Shown here: in pieces, positions 8,587 to 16,768 of the stretch | Layout of the letters: every line of letters begins with the position of its first letter | Position numbering within the stretch: position 1 is the stretch's first letter | Origin: Candidatus Hydrogenedentota bacterium | Lineage (GTDB): Bacteria; Hydrogenedentota; Hydrogenedentia; Hydrogenedentales; CAITNO01 | Length of the DNA stretch: 26,179 nt | Direction of reading: 5' to 3' | Assembly: GCA_903822375.1 (NCBI GenBank) | Contig: CAIJOU010000205.1 | Span: 1 to 26,179 of the forward strand | Made by a program: the position numbers and the translations under genes | The notes under the pieces: model-generated | What the model was told of the DNA's origin: nothing | The model's database searches: none | What the model saw: only the letters and a program-made list of their open reading frames with translations

Positions 8587-8624
8587 GCCTGGAGTCGGCC
8601 GCGGATTCTATAGTTAAGAGGCTA

Positions 8625-8653
8625 TTGTGGCCTGCGCCGCGTTTGTTTATCAT
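8625..8653 (+). promoter_or_regulatory. Candidate promoter for the second oxidoreductase
   Basis: TTGTGG (8625-8630) and TATCAT (8648-8653) are separated by 17 bases and lie about 70 bases before the ATG at 8724. The -10 matches the consensus at five of six positions and the -35 at three of six. It is in the right place to drive the oxidoreductase and possibly the two glycosidase genes downstream. Confidence 0.4.
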
Positions 8654-8723
8654 ACGTCTGTACGCAATGGCATCCACGAAAACCGGCCTGGCTAGGAATG
8701 TCGAAAAGGAAAGGGTCCATGTC

Positions 8724-10061
8724 ATGCACAGAGCACCAATGTCGCGGCGCATTTTTCTGGGGGGCGCGGTGGCTTCGGCAACGGGCCTCGCCCTTGGCGC
8801 GGCGCCGGATGTGGCGGCCCAGTCGAATCGCGTTTCGGCTAATGAGAAACTGAACATTGCGGGAATCGGCATCGGAGGCCGTGGAAAGACCAACCTGAAA
8901 GAACTGGTCCACGAGAACATCGTGGCCCTGTGCGACGTCGACAACGATTACGCAGCAAAGGTTTTTGCCGCGTACCCCAAGGCAAAACGGTATAAGGACT
9001 ACCGTGTCATGCTCGAGCAGCAGAAGGACATTGATGCGGTGATGGTAGCCACGCCGGATCATACCCATGCCATCGTTGCGATGACGGCCATGAAACTCGG
9101 AAAGCACGTGTATTGCGAGAAACCGCTGACCCATACCATCTTCGAGGCCCGCAAGCTTACCGAAACCGCCCGGGAAATGAAGGTGGCCACCCAGATGGGA
9201 ATACAGGGGCACTCCCTTGAGGGCGTTCGCCAAATCTGCGAGTGGATCGCCGCCGACGCGATAGGCCCCGTCCGCGAAGTCCATATCTGGACGGACCGTC
9301 CCAAGAAGTGGTGGCCGCAGGGTGTCGATCGTCCGACGGATGCCCCGTCCGTACCGCCGACGCTGGATTGGGACCTGTGGGTCGGCCCCGCGCCGCTGCG
9401 TCCGTACAACCCGGCCTACATGCCGTTTAAATGGCGCGGCTGGTGGGATTTTGGATGCGGCGCGCTCGGCGATATGGGATGTCACCTGATGGACGCCCCA
9501 TACTGGGCCCTGGACCTGGGATACCCGACGAGCGTCGAGGCAAGCTCAACCGCCGTCAATTCCGAGACGGCGCCTTTGGCCGCGATGGTTCACTACTACT
9601 TCCCCGCGCGCGGGAATAAGCCGCCCGTGAAGCTTACGTGGTACGACGGCGGTCTGTTGCCGCCCCGGCCCGCGGAACTGACGGACAGGCAGCCCATGGG
9701 CGACGAGAATGGCGGCGTTATTTTCGTCGGCGACAAAGGCAAAATAATAGCCGAAGACGAGAACGCGCTGAATCCGCGGCTCCTGCCCATGGAACTGGCG
9801 AAGAGTTTCCCCACACCGGCCAGAACCATCCCGCGCTCCAGAGGCCATCACAAAGACTGGGTGGCGGCCTGCAAGGGAGGCGCACCGGCCGGCGCCCACT
9901 TCGATTATTCAGGTCCACTGACCGAAAACGTCCTGCTGGGAAACCTGGCCATCCGCATCGGCAAGCGACTCGACTGGGATGGCCCCAACATGAAATGCAC
10001 CAACGTCGACGAGGCCAACAAACTTGTCAGTTGTGAATATCGCAAAGGATGGTCGCTGTAG
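8724..10061 (+). CDS. Tat-exported Gfo/Idh/MocA-family oxidoreductase
   Basis: The 445-residue product starts at the ATG at 8724 (AAGGG eight bases upstream); upstream in-frame extension lacks protein character. MSRRIFLGGAVASATGLALG (residues 6-25) is a twin-arginine signal. Residues 47-54 (GIGIGGRG) form the nucleotide-binding loop, EKPLTHT (132-138) carries the conserved EKP lysine, and GDMGCHLMD is the C-terminal histidine motif. WDLWVGPAPLRPYNPAYMP is typical of the exported subgroup common in Planctomycetes-like bacteria. It differs clearly from the 5511-6845 protein, so it is a distant paralogue rather than a recent duplicate. It lies 201 bases upstream of a GH127-like gene on the same strand, which suggests a role in sugar oxidation or epimerisation linked to glycan breakdown; the substrate is unknown. 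Confidence 0.94.
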   Translation: MHRAPMSRRIFLGGAVASATGLALGAAPDVAAQSNRVSANEKLNIAGIGIGGRGKTNLKELVHENIVALCDVDNDYAAKVFAAYPKAKRYKDYRVMLEQQKDIDAVMVATPDHTHAIVAMTAMKLGKHVYCEKPLTHTIFEARKLTETAREMKVATQMGIQGHSLEGVRQICEWIAADAIGPVREVHIWTDRPKKWWPQGVDRPTDAPSVPPTLDWDLWVGPAPLRPYNPAYMPFKWRGWWDFGCGALGDMGCHLMDAPYWALDLGYPTSVEASSTAVNSETAPLAAMVHYYFPARGNKPPVKLTWYDGGLLPPRPAELTDRQPMGDENGGVIFVGDKGKIIAEDENALNPRLLPMELAKSFPTPARTIPRSRGHHKDWVAACKGGAPAGAHFDYSGPLTENVLLGNLAIRIGKRLDWDGPNMKCTNVDEANKLVSCEYRKGWSL

Positions 10062-10166
10062 CACCCTGCGCCTGTCGATAATCCGTCCCTGCCGCCGGGT
10101 AAGGACTCACACTGATTCCGTTGACGTGAGGCGTTTGTTCTGGACAGGATTCTCCGGAATGCCGGT

Positions 10167-10200
10167 GTCAACGGCCCGCCCTGAGGGCGGCCAATTGGAC
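10167..10200. repeat. Imperfect inverted repeat in the leader of the GH127-like gene
   Basis: GTC at 10167 and GGAC ending at 10200 flank a GC-rich imperfect palindrome whose core CGCCCTGAGGGCG (about 10177-10189) is perfectly symmetric. It lies in the 201-base gap between the oxidoreductase and the GH127-like gene. There is no T-tract. It could be a structured leader, an operator or an extragenic palindrome. Confidence 0.4.
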
Positions 10201-10262
10201 AAGGATGACGCGAACCGGAAGCGACCTCATGGCGAGGCCGGTTGGAGAATGAAGGAGGCCCC

Positions 10263-12008
10263 ATGGACCGCGCGGTGCGTGCTCTGACGGCATTGGTTGT
10301 TGCGTTCGTTTCTGTTTCCGCAAGCGCGGTTGCCGGGGTTGATCCCGCGGCACAGGAGACGCTCGCGAGTCGAATCCGGTCCATACAGACAATTGACTTC
10401 GAAGACATCACGCCAGGCGGGGGACTGTTGCCAAAACGGGCGCGTTACACGCTCGACATGTACAAGGCTTACACGCCTCGGCACGTGCTCACCCTGAACT
10501 ACTCCACAGAGCCGAGCGACAAGGCGTTCCCCGGCGACACCATTGGGCGCTACATCCTGTCCACCACGCTTCTCTCCCGCGCCCTGCACGAACCGGAGCC
10601 GCAGACGTTGAAAGACGTCATGGCCGCGCTTCCCGGCATGCTCAATGCCGAGGGCTACCTGGGTTGGGTGCTGCCGAAAGACCGCGCCGATGAGACCGGT
10701 CTCTCCAACGTGATGTGGAGCAACGGCCTGACCGAGTATTGCCTGTGGAAGAAGGATGACGCCGCGCTGAAGATGGACCGCAACATCTTTGCGCAAAGCA
10801 TCCAGCCCATCGGCGAGGCGTACGAGTACTACTACTCGCCTGAGAAATCCGACGGCAAGTTCAAGTGGGTTCACTGCACCGGCGACACGGCACAGGCGTA
10901 CGGAATCATCGACCCGGCAACCCGCGGCTATGCGCTGTTTCCGAGCCCCGTGCTCAAGCAGGAAATCAACGAACTCATCCGCCTGTACCGCAAGATTGAT
11001 CCGGTCGCCATTCATGCCCAGACCCATGCAGTGCTGTTCACCACCCGCGGGATCCTCCGGTGGTGCGAGATCGAAACGAGCACTGAGTGCCTGGATTTTG
11101 CCGAAAGCCTCTATGGGCATTACCGTCAACTGGCAATGACCGAGAATTATGAGAACTACAATTGGTTTGGGCGGCCCGACTGGACTGAGGGCTGCGCGAT
11201 TGTGGATTCTTTCACGGTGGCCATGCGCCTGTGGCGCCTAACCGGCAAGACCGAGTACCTGAAGGACGCACAACTTATCCTGTTTAACGGTTTGTTGGCC
11301 AATCAGAAAGATGGCGACTTCGGCACGAACAACTGTGTCGGCCCCAACAACGAGATCTTCCTGAAGCCTGGCAAGGCGGCTCCATGGTGCTGCTCGGTCT
11401 GGGGCGGCAAGGGGTTGGCGCGCGCCCTGCAGTACAGCTATTTCCGCCTGGAAAACGGCGTGGCCGTCACGATACCGGGCAACAGCACGGTCATGGTGCG
11501 TTTGCCGGACGGGCCGCTGACGATTGAACAGACCACCGGATATCCCCACGAGGGTGGAGTTCACTTCAAGGTTCTCGCCAGTGAATCCGGGAAGAAACGG
11601 ATGTTGGCCCTCTTCGCGCCCTCCTGGATCAATCGCGACAGCATTGCCGTCGCCGTGAACGGCCAACACGGAGAATACCCGATTGTGGACGACTTCATCC
11701 AGATTGACCGGGTCATGAAACCCGGGGATGTGATCGAAGTCCAATTCAAACATATTTCTGGTGTTGCACCCCTGTTGCGTCCGGAGCGGACGCCCGGATT
11801 TCATCGCTATATGCATGGGCCTCTGGTCTTGGGTGCTGACACCGTGGATGAGAAGAAGGCACCGTTGGACGCGCGAATTGAGGCGTTGGGTGCGGCTTGT
11901 TACAGAGTGGACGGCGTCGCCCTGGCGCCCCTGTGCGATTTGACCGATCAGCGCGATACGGCAAGGCATGCCGGTAGTGGTTCCATTCAAGTCCTCTTTC
12001 GGGATTGA
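10263..12008 (+). CDS. GH127/DUF1680-like glycosidase, putative beta-L-arabinofuranosidase
   Basis: The 581-residue product starts at the ATG at 10263, four bases after a strong AAGGAGG. A signal peptide is likely (MDRAVRALTALVVAFVSVSA, then SAVAG). The body is an alpha/alpha barrel rich in Trp and Tyr. GH127 enzymes such as HypBA1 use a zinc-bound cysteine nucleophile with the set Glu338-Cys340 and Cys417-Cys418. The same pattern is visible: TEGCAIVDSF gives Glu309 and Cys311, WCCSVWGGKG gives Cys376-Cys377, and NNC adds Cys358. The C-terminal region after about 400 is beta-sandwich-like (PDGPLTIEQTTGYPHEGG, YMHGPLVLGAD), again as in the family. GH127 releases beta-L-arabinofuranose; several sister families share this fold, so the exact substrate is uncertain. 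The GH36-like gene follows after 64 bases, probably in one operon. Confidence 0.85.
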   Translation: MDRAVRALTALVVAFVSVSASAVAGVDPAAQETLASRIRSIQTIDFEDITPGGGLLPKRARYTLDMYKAYTPRHVLTLNYSTEPSDKAFPGDTIGRYILSTTLLSRALHEPEPQTLKDVMAALPGMLNAEGYLGWVLPKDRADETGLSNVMWSNGLTEYCLWKKDDAALKMDRNIFAQSIQPIGEAYEYYYSPEKSDGKFKWVHCTGDTAQAYGIIDPATRGYALFPSPVLKQEINELIRLYRKIDPVAIHAQTHAVLFTTRGILRWCEIETSTECLDFAESLYGHYRQLAMTENYENYNWFGRPDWTEGCAIVDSFTVAMRLWRLTGKTEYLKDAQLILFNGLLANQKDGDFGTNNCVGPNNEIFLKPGKAAPWCCSVWGGKGLARALQYSYFRLENGVAVTIPGNSTVMVRLPDGPLTIEQTTGYPHEGGVHFKVLASESGKKRMLALFAPSWINRDSIAVAVNGQHGEYPIVDDFIQIDRVMKPGDVIEVQFKHISGVAPLLRPERTPGFHRYMHGPLVLGADTVDEKKAPLDARIEALGAACYRVDGVALAPLCDLTDQRDTARHAGSGSIQVLFRD

Positions 12009-12072
12009 GCGCCCGGCGTGAAAACGTATCTTTCCGGATGTGATATCTTCAAACACGAAGGAGACATGAGGT

Positions 12073-14103
12073 ATGCGCGCAAGATGGTTGTTTGTTCTTC
12101 TCGCTTTTCTTGCGTTGTGTTATCCCCCACGTGCCTTCGCCGTCTCGCCGACGTCCGATGAAATGACCGAAGCCCAGCGCTGGACGGTGGTTGCCTTGGC
12201 GGGCGGTCCGACCGTCAAGCCCGTTTTCTCGTTCACGTACGACGGCAAACCCGTCGGTGAACTGCTCGCGGCCTGCGAATTCAAACAGGGGGAGCGCAAA
12301 CTCGACGGCCAGCGAACAGAACGCACGGGCATGTGGACCGACGCGAAGACGGGGCTCGCGCTGCGATGTGTGTCGGTCGAGTATGCCGATTTCCCGGTTG
12401 TTGAATGGACGGTTTATCTGCGCAATGCCGGCACGGCGGACACGCCGCTCATCGAGGACATCCAGGCCTTGGATGCCCGGTGGGAGCGGCCCGACAGTGT
12501 GGGCGACAACGGCGAATTCGTATTGCGGGGCATCAAGGGCGACTACTGCGTGCCCGACAGTTATGAGCCGTATGAAATGACCCTGGGCACCAACGTGACG
12601 CAGAGATTCGCGCCCGAGGGCGGACGCCCCACGAACAAGGCGTTTCCCTGCTACAATCTAGCGATGCCCGGCGGCGGCGTGATACTGGCCGTTGGTTGGC
12701 CCGGACAATGGGCGACAAGCTTCACACGCGACGGCGAGAAGGGCATTCACATCGTTGCGGGACAGGAGTTGACGCACCTGCGGCTGAAGCCCGGTGAGGA
12801 GATTCGCACGCCGCTTGTGGCGGTGCTGTTCTGGAAGGGATCGGACCCCGTGCGGGCGCAGAATCTCTGGCGGCGATGGATGCTGGCGCACAACACGCCC
12901 AAGCCCGGCGGAAAGCCCATGCCGCCGATACTCATCATGTGCACCACGGATTTCTATCCGGGGCTGCAGAGCAACGCGGTCGATGAGATCAAATATGCGG
13001 AGGCCTACGTCAACGCGGGCGTAAAGCTCGACTATTGGTTCATTGACGCCGGCTGGTACCCGTGCGACGGCCCCGGTTGGCCTAAAGTCGGCACTTGGGA
13101 ACTTGACTCCGTCCGTTACCCGAAAGGCATGAAGGGGGTCTCCGATTACCTCCACTCCAAGGGGGTGGGATTTAGCGTGTGGTTCGAGCCCGAGCGCGTT
13201 TCGCCCGACACGTGGCTGGCGAAAATGCATCCCGAATGGCTTTTCAACGGGACGAAAATCGGCGAGAACACCAGTCTGCTGAACCTCGGCAACACGGAAG
13301 CCCGCCAATGGATCACCAACCACATCGACCGAATGCTGACCGAGCAGGGAATCGACCTCTATCGGCAGGATTTCAACATGGACCCGTTGGCGTTCTGGCG
13401 GAGCGGCGACGAAGCCGATCGGCAGGGCATGAGCGAGAACCTGCACGTGCAGGGCTACCTGGCCTATTGGGATGAACTGCTCCGGCGCCATCCTGACATG
13501 CCGATTGACAGTTGCGCCAGCGGCGGCCGCCGCAATGACCTTGAGACGCTTCGCCGCGGCCTGCCGCTGCTCCGCAGCGATTACCTTGCCGAACCGAAGT
13601 ACACGCAGCAATGCCAGACATACGGTTTGGCCCAGTGGGTTCCGTACTTTGGGAGCGGCGCGCCCGACAAAGACAATTACACCGTTCGGAGTGTCTGGTG
13701 TCCGCGCTTCGCCATCGGCCGTGCCGCGCCGAGACAGGAAGGGCTCGACTGGACTGATTATCTTCGCATGATCAAGGAGTGGCGCTCTGTGAGCGACTAC
13801 CTACTCGGCGACTTCTATCCGATGATGCCGTACAGCCTGGAGGATACGGTATGGATGGCCTGGCAGTTTGACTGTCCGGAACGTGGCGAAGGCATGGTGC
13901 AGGCGTTTCGCAGAGCGAGCAGCACGGACGAGTCTATCCGTGTAAAGCTCCATGGCGTTGAGGCCGGCGCCCTGTACACCTTGACAGAGCTCGACGACAC
14001 CTCCGTAACGGAAATGACCGGCAGGGAACTCATCGATCAGGGCATCTCAATCGTCCTGCGTGACAAACCCGGGGCCGCCGTACTCATCTACCGGAAGAAG
14101 TAG
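12073..14103 (+). CDS. Secreted GH36-like alpha-galactosidase
   Basis: The 676-residue product starts at the ATG at 12073 with AAGGAG nine bases upstream (12058-12063). MRARWLFVLLAFLALCYPPR (then AFA) is a signal peptide. Residues of about 30-270 form the N-terminal beta-sandwich typical of GH36. The barrel follows with DYWFIDAGWYP, GVGFSVWFEPERV, the nucleophile motif YRQDFN (Asp433) and the acid/base motif SCASGGRRND (Asp489). The fold, motif order and length match clan GH-D. The nucleophile motif in well-known alpha-galactosidases is usually KWDxN, so the RQD variant marks a divergent subgroup and the sugar specificity is less sure. It would act outside the cytoplasm, removing terminal alpha-galactose or a related sugar. 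It is the last gene before a 632-base gap. Confidence 0.9.
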   Translation: MRARWLFVLLAFLALCYPPRAFAVSPTSDEMTEAQRWTVVALAGGPTVKPVFSFTYDGKPVGELLAACEFKQGERKLDGQRTERTGMWTDAKTGLALRCVSVEYADFPVVEWTVYLRNAGTADTPLIEDIQALDARWERPDSVGDNGEFVLRGIKGDYCVPDSYEPYEMTLGTNVTQRFAPEGGRPTNKAFPCYNLAMPGGGVILAVGWPGQWATSFTRDGEKGIHIVAGQELTHLRLKPGEEIRTPLVAVLFWKGSDPVRAQNLWRRWMLAHNTPKPGGKPMPPILIMCTTDFYPGLQSNAVDEIKYAEAYVNAGVKLDYWFIDAGWYPCDGPGWPKVGTWELDSVRYPKGMKGVSDYLHSKGVGFSVWFEPERVSPDTWLAKMHPEWLFNGTKIGENTSLLNLGNTEARQWITNHIDRMLTEQGIDLYRQDFNMDPLAFWRSGDEADRQGMSENLHVQGYLAYWDELLRRHPDMPIDSCASGGRRNDLETLRRGLPLLRSDYLAEPKYTQQCQTYGLAQWVPYFGSGAPDKDNYTVRSVWCPRFAIGRAAPRQEGLDWTDYLRMIKEWRSVSDYLLGDFYPMMPYSLEDTVWMAWQFDCPERGEGMVQAFRRASSTDESIRVKLHGVEAGALYTLTELDDTSVTEMTGRELIDQGISIVLRDKPGAAVLIYRKK

Positions 14104-14735
14104 AGGCAGCGTACGGGTTACGCGGCGTGCGTTTCTGGGGAATCGCGCGAGGGATATCGTTTCCATCGATTTCCTTGCGGGGCCGACGGGCCAATTCAAG
14201 CTCCCATGCGCTCTTGTTTCCGCATGCTGGCCGCCGTTGAATAATTCCCGCCGCTGTGACGAACACCCGACCGCGGCGTGGACGGTGCAGCATGTCATAG
14301 AAACATTTCCGTGGGAGGCGGCGCGTCAATAACATGGGCATCGAAGGGGTGCTGAAGCGCCTCGCAGTCCTTTGCGGAATCCGTACTCCGGGCGGCTCAG
14401 CGGGAGTGAACGCCGAGAGATTCTGGGCCATGCAGCCGTTTTCAGCGGGAATCGCTTGAGGCGAATTCGGATGCCTCTGCCTTCTGAGGCAGTGTGGCAA
14501 GGCAAAACACAGAGTCTGTTCCTGAACTTTCAGCGCAATCGCGGGCAAAAACAGGTCCCACAACCGCACTGTGAGTTTGCATCGGTCCTTTCCTGTTCAG
14601 ATTGCCGCTGCGGTTGAAGTCCAGCCGTGAAATCTGGTCAAATGCCAATCACTGGCAGTCGTCATCACAATTGCCTGACGTGGCCAGTATTCCGGACCCG
14701 TCACACGCGGCCAACAACAAGGAGTATCGCTCATC
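14104..14735. other. 632-base intergenic region without recognisable gene
   Basis: No convincing coding sequence was found. A 161-codon minus-strand open frame at 14084-14569 has arginine/proline-rich, low-quality composition typical of a GC-rich shadow frame. Two small inverted repeats are visible: TGCCTC...GAGGCA (14472-14491) and TGCCA-ATCAC-TGGCA (14643-14657), the latter about 80 bases before the radical SAM gene and possibly an operator. No clear promoter hexamer pair was seen. The region separates the glycosidase operon from the arsenosugar-type cluster. Confidence 0.5.
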
Positions 14736-15725
14736 ATGGGAGCGGGAACCGATGGATTGAATGCGTTTGAAAAGGTGGCCGGTTGCGGGACGCATGGTCT
14801 GCGAAGTGTCGGGGTGGAGGTTGTCCAGGTCAACGTTGGACTTCGGTGCAACCAGCGCTGTTCGCACTGTCACGTGGAAGCTTCACCGGAGCGGACCGAG
14901 ACGATGGACTGGCCGACCATGGAGCAGGTAGTGACCGTTGCCCGGCAGACCGGCTGCAAATTCGTGGACATAACCGGGGGCGCCCCCGAGATGAATCCGA
15001 ATCTCGCACGCTTCATTGCAGAGCTGCACGCCGCGGGAATTGCTGTTCAGGTGCGCACGAATTTCACGGCGCTGCTTGAGTCCGGAAATGAAGACCTGCC
15101 CCTGTTCTTTCGGCAAAATGAAGTGCGGCTTGTGGGTTCCATGCCGTGCTATCTCGAAGAGAACGTGGACGCCCAACGCGGTGCCGGAACCCACGGCAGG
15201 AGCATCGAGGCAATTCGCCGGCTCAATGCGCTGGGATACGGGCACAGGCCCGATCTGGTCCTGAATCTGGTCTACAACCCGGTCGGGCCGCAGTTGCCTC
15301 CCCGGCAGGATCAGTTGGAGTCGGACTACAGGCGTGAGTTGAGCCGCCGACATGGCGTTGTTTTCACGCATCTGCTAACCATCACCAACATGCCGCTTGG
15401 CCGGTTTCGGACGCACCTGCGCAGCGTGAATATGGAGCGGGAGTACATGGACCTGCTTGTCCGCAGTTTCAACAAAGAGACGCTGGACGGTCTGATGTGC
15501 CGCAGGCAAATCAGTATCGGGTGGGACGGAACGCTCTACGACTGCGATTTCAACGTTGCCTTGGGCATGCCGGTGGACCATGGCGTCTCCTGTAACCTTA
15601 GCGACTTTGACCTGTCGGCGCTTGCCCATCGCCAGATTGTCACCGGCGACCATTGCTTTGGATGCACGGCCGGATGCGGTTCGTCCTGCGGCGGGGCGCT
15701 GGTGGAAAGCGTCCTGGGGGTTTAG
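14736..15725 (+). CDS. arsS: ArsS-like radical SAM protein (arsenosugar biosynthesis type)
   Basis: The 329-residue product starts at the ATG at 14736 with AAGGAG 11 bases upstream. The radical SAM cluster motif CNQRCSHC (Cys38, Cys42, Cys45) binds the 4Fe-4S cluster, followed by the GGAPEMNP glycine motif. The C-terminal DUF3641-type domain shows IGWDGTLYDCDFN and the cysteine-rich end HCFGCTAGCGSSCGGA (Cys307, 310, 314, 318), characteristic of ArsS. Known ArsS joins a deoxyadenosyl group from S-adenosylmethionine to dimethylarsenate, the committed step to arsenosugars. Some family members are reported selenoproteins; this one has cysteine throughout and no internal TGA. It is 23 bases upstream of the TVP38 gene and shares its strand with glycosyltransferases of the TIGR04282/TIGR04283 types, which supports the assignment. 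No arsenic methyltransferase gene is in the window. Confidence 0.92.
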   Translation: MGAGTDGLNAFEKVAGCGTHGLRSVGVEVVQVNVGLRCNQRCSHCHVEASPERTETMDWPTMEQVVTVARQTGCKFVDITGGAPEMNPNLARFIAELHAAGIAVQVRTNFTALLESGNEDLPLFFRQNEVRLVGSMPCYLEENVDAQRGAGTHGRSIEAIRRLNALGYGHRPDLVLNLVYNPVGPQLPPRQDQLESDYRRELSRRHGVVFTHLLTITNMPLGRFRTHLRSVNMEREYMDLLVRSFNKETLDGLMCRRQISIGWDGTLYDCDFNVALGMPVDHGVSCNLSDFDLSALAHRQIVTGDHCFGCTAGCGSSCGGALVESVLGV

Positions 15726-15748
15726 CGGCACCGTCGGAAGGGCAACAA

Positions 15749-16486
15749 ATGCGCATGCCGACCCAAAGCAGGTCCGGGAGCGGACCCCAAAAGGTTCTTG
15801 CGCTCGTTGTGCTGGCGGTTCTTCTTGCCGCAGGACTCAGGTTCCTGCCCGTCAATGCCTGCATGACCCGCTTCCTGGCGTGGACCGGGGGGCTCGGCGT
15901 CTGGGGCCCCGTTGTCGTGGGAGCCTTTTACATCCCGGCCTGTGTGCTCATGCTTCCCGGCTCAGTCATAGGTCTCGGCGCCGGAATGCTGTTCGGGGTC
16001 GTCACGGGAACGATTGTGGTTTCTCTGGGAAGCACAATGGGCGCGTGTGCCGCTTTTCTCGTGGGGCGCACCATTGCGCGCGACTGGGTGAGCCGAAAGG
16101 TGCGGGATAGCGCGCGGTTTGCAGCCGTATCGGATGCCGTGGCGCGCGAAGGGTTCAAGATTGTCTTTCTGACACGCCTCAGTCCGGTCTTCCCCTTCAA
16201 TTTGCTCAACTATGCCTACGGGTTGACGACCGTAACTTTTTGGAAGTATGCGTTGGCATCGTGGATTGGAATGCTCCCCGGCACGATCCTTTACGTTTAC
16301 ATCGGCTCCACAATCGGTTCCCTGGCCGAACTGGCCGCGGGCAATGCGCATGGCGGCACGGCACAGACGGCAATGAAGTGGGTTGGTCTTGCCGTGACCA
16401 TCTTAATTGCCGTGCTTATCACGCGAATTGCCCGAAATGCCCTGAAAGGGGTGTCTTCATCCAAAGGCGACGGACCTGAAACGTGA
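15749..16486 (+). CDS. TVP38/TMEM64-family (SNARE-associated, VTT domain) membrane protein
   Basis: The 245-residue product starts at the ATG at 15749 (GAAGGG six bases upstream); another in-frame ATG at 15755 is possible. Several hydrophobic segments are present (about 20-35, 52-85, 88-110, 160-185, 215-235). The family signature is clear: FLTRLSPVFPFNLLNYAYGL, then GLTTVTFWKYALASWIGMLP and GTILYVYIGS, with GRTIARDWV before it. VTT-domain proteins sit in the membrane and are linked to lipid scrambling or transport. Members are frequent beside arsenosugar-type genes. It follows the ArsS-like gene by 23 bases and is probably co-transcribed with it. A role in moving a lipid-linked intermediate is inference. 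Confidence 0.93.
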   Translation: MRMPTQSRSGSGPQKVLALVVLAVLLAAGLRFLPVNACMTRFLAWTGGLGVWGPVVVGAFYIPACVLMLPGSVIGLGAGMLFGVVTGTIVVSLGSTMGACAAFLVGRTIARDWVSRKVRDSARFAAVSDAVAREGFKIVFLTRLSPVFPFNLLNYAYGLTTVTFWKYALASWIGMLPGTILYVYIGSTIGSLAELAAGNAHGGTAQTAMKWVGLAVTILIAVLITRIARNALKGVSSSKGDGPET

Positions 16487-16680
16487 GCGGTTCCGCCGTT
16501 GCGGTTGGCCCATGGGTGCCCGTAAGCACACCATGAAGCTAAATGTTCATCCCAATGGCCGGGCCAATCCAACACCAAGCGGTGCTGCAATCCTGTTGTG
16601 GTTGGGGCGGCCCGCCGGGTCCGGTTGCCGCTGCGTGAGCCGCCGGGCACGCCGGTCGCAGTGCGGGAACGAAGAGCGCG

Positions 16681-16686
16681 TATAAT
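16681..16686 (+). promoter_or_regulatory. TATAAT box, candidate internal promoter
   Basis: A perfect TATAAT lies at 16681-16686, 82 bases before the GT-C gene and inside the 282-base gap after the TVP38 gene. Only a weak -35 (GTCGCA at 16655-16660, 20-base spacing) can be seen. It suggests that the glycosyltransferase part of the cluster can be transcribed separately from arsS. The rest of the gap (16487-16768) is GC-rich and shows no gene. Confidence 0.35.
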
Positions 16687-16768
16687 GCATCGGACACGGA
16701 TATCGTGAACCTGTACATGTGCGCTGATTGACGGGACTCCGGGGTGTGCAAACCATGGAACGGAGCTG

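Noticed and set aside
8622..9485. 287-codon minus-strand open frame
   Set aside because: Antisense shadow of the Tat oxidoreductase; no recognisable motif.
14084..14569. 161-codon minus-strand open frame after the GH36-like gene
   Set aside because: Overlaps the end of that gene; arginine/proline-rich, no signal peptide, no domain and no clear ribosome binding site.
15653..15748. Longer N-terminus for the TVP38 protein overlapping arsS
   Set aside because: The extension reads the cysteine-rich end of arsS in another frame; the ATG at 15749 has a proper ribosome binding site.
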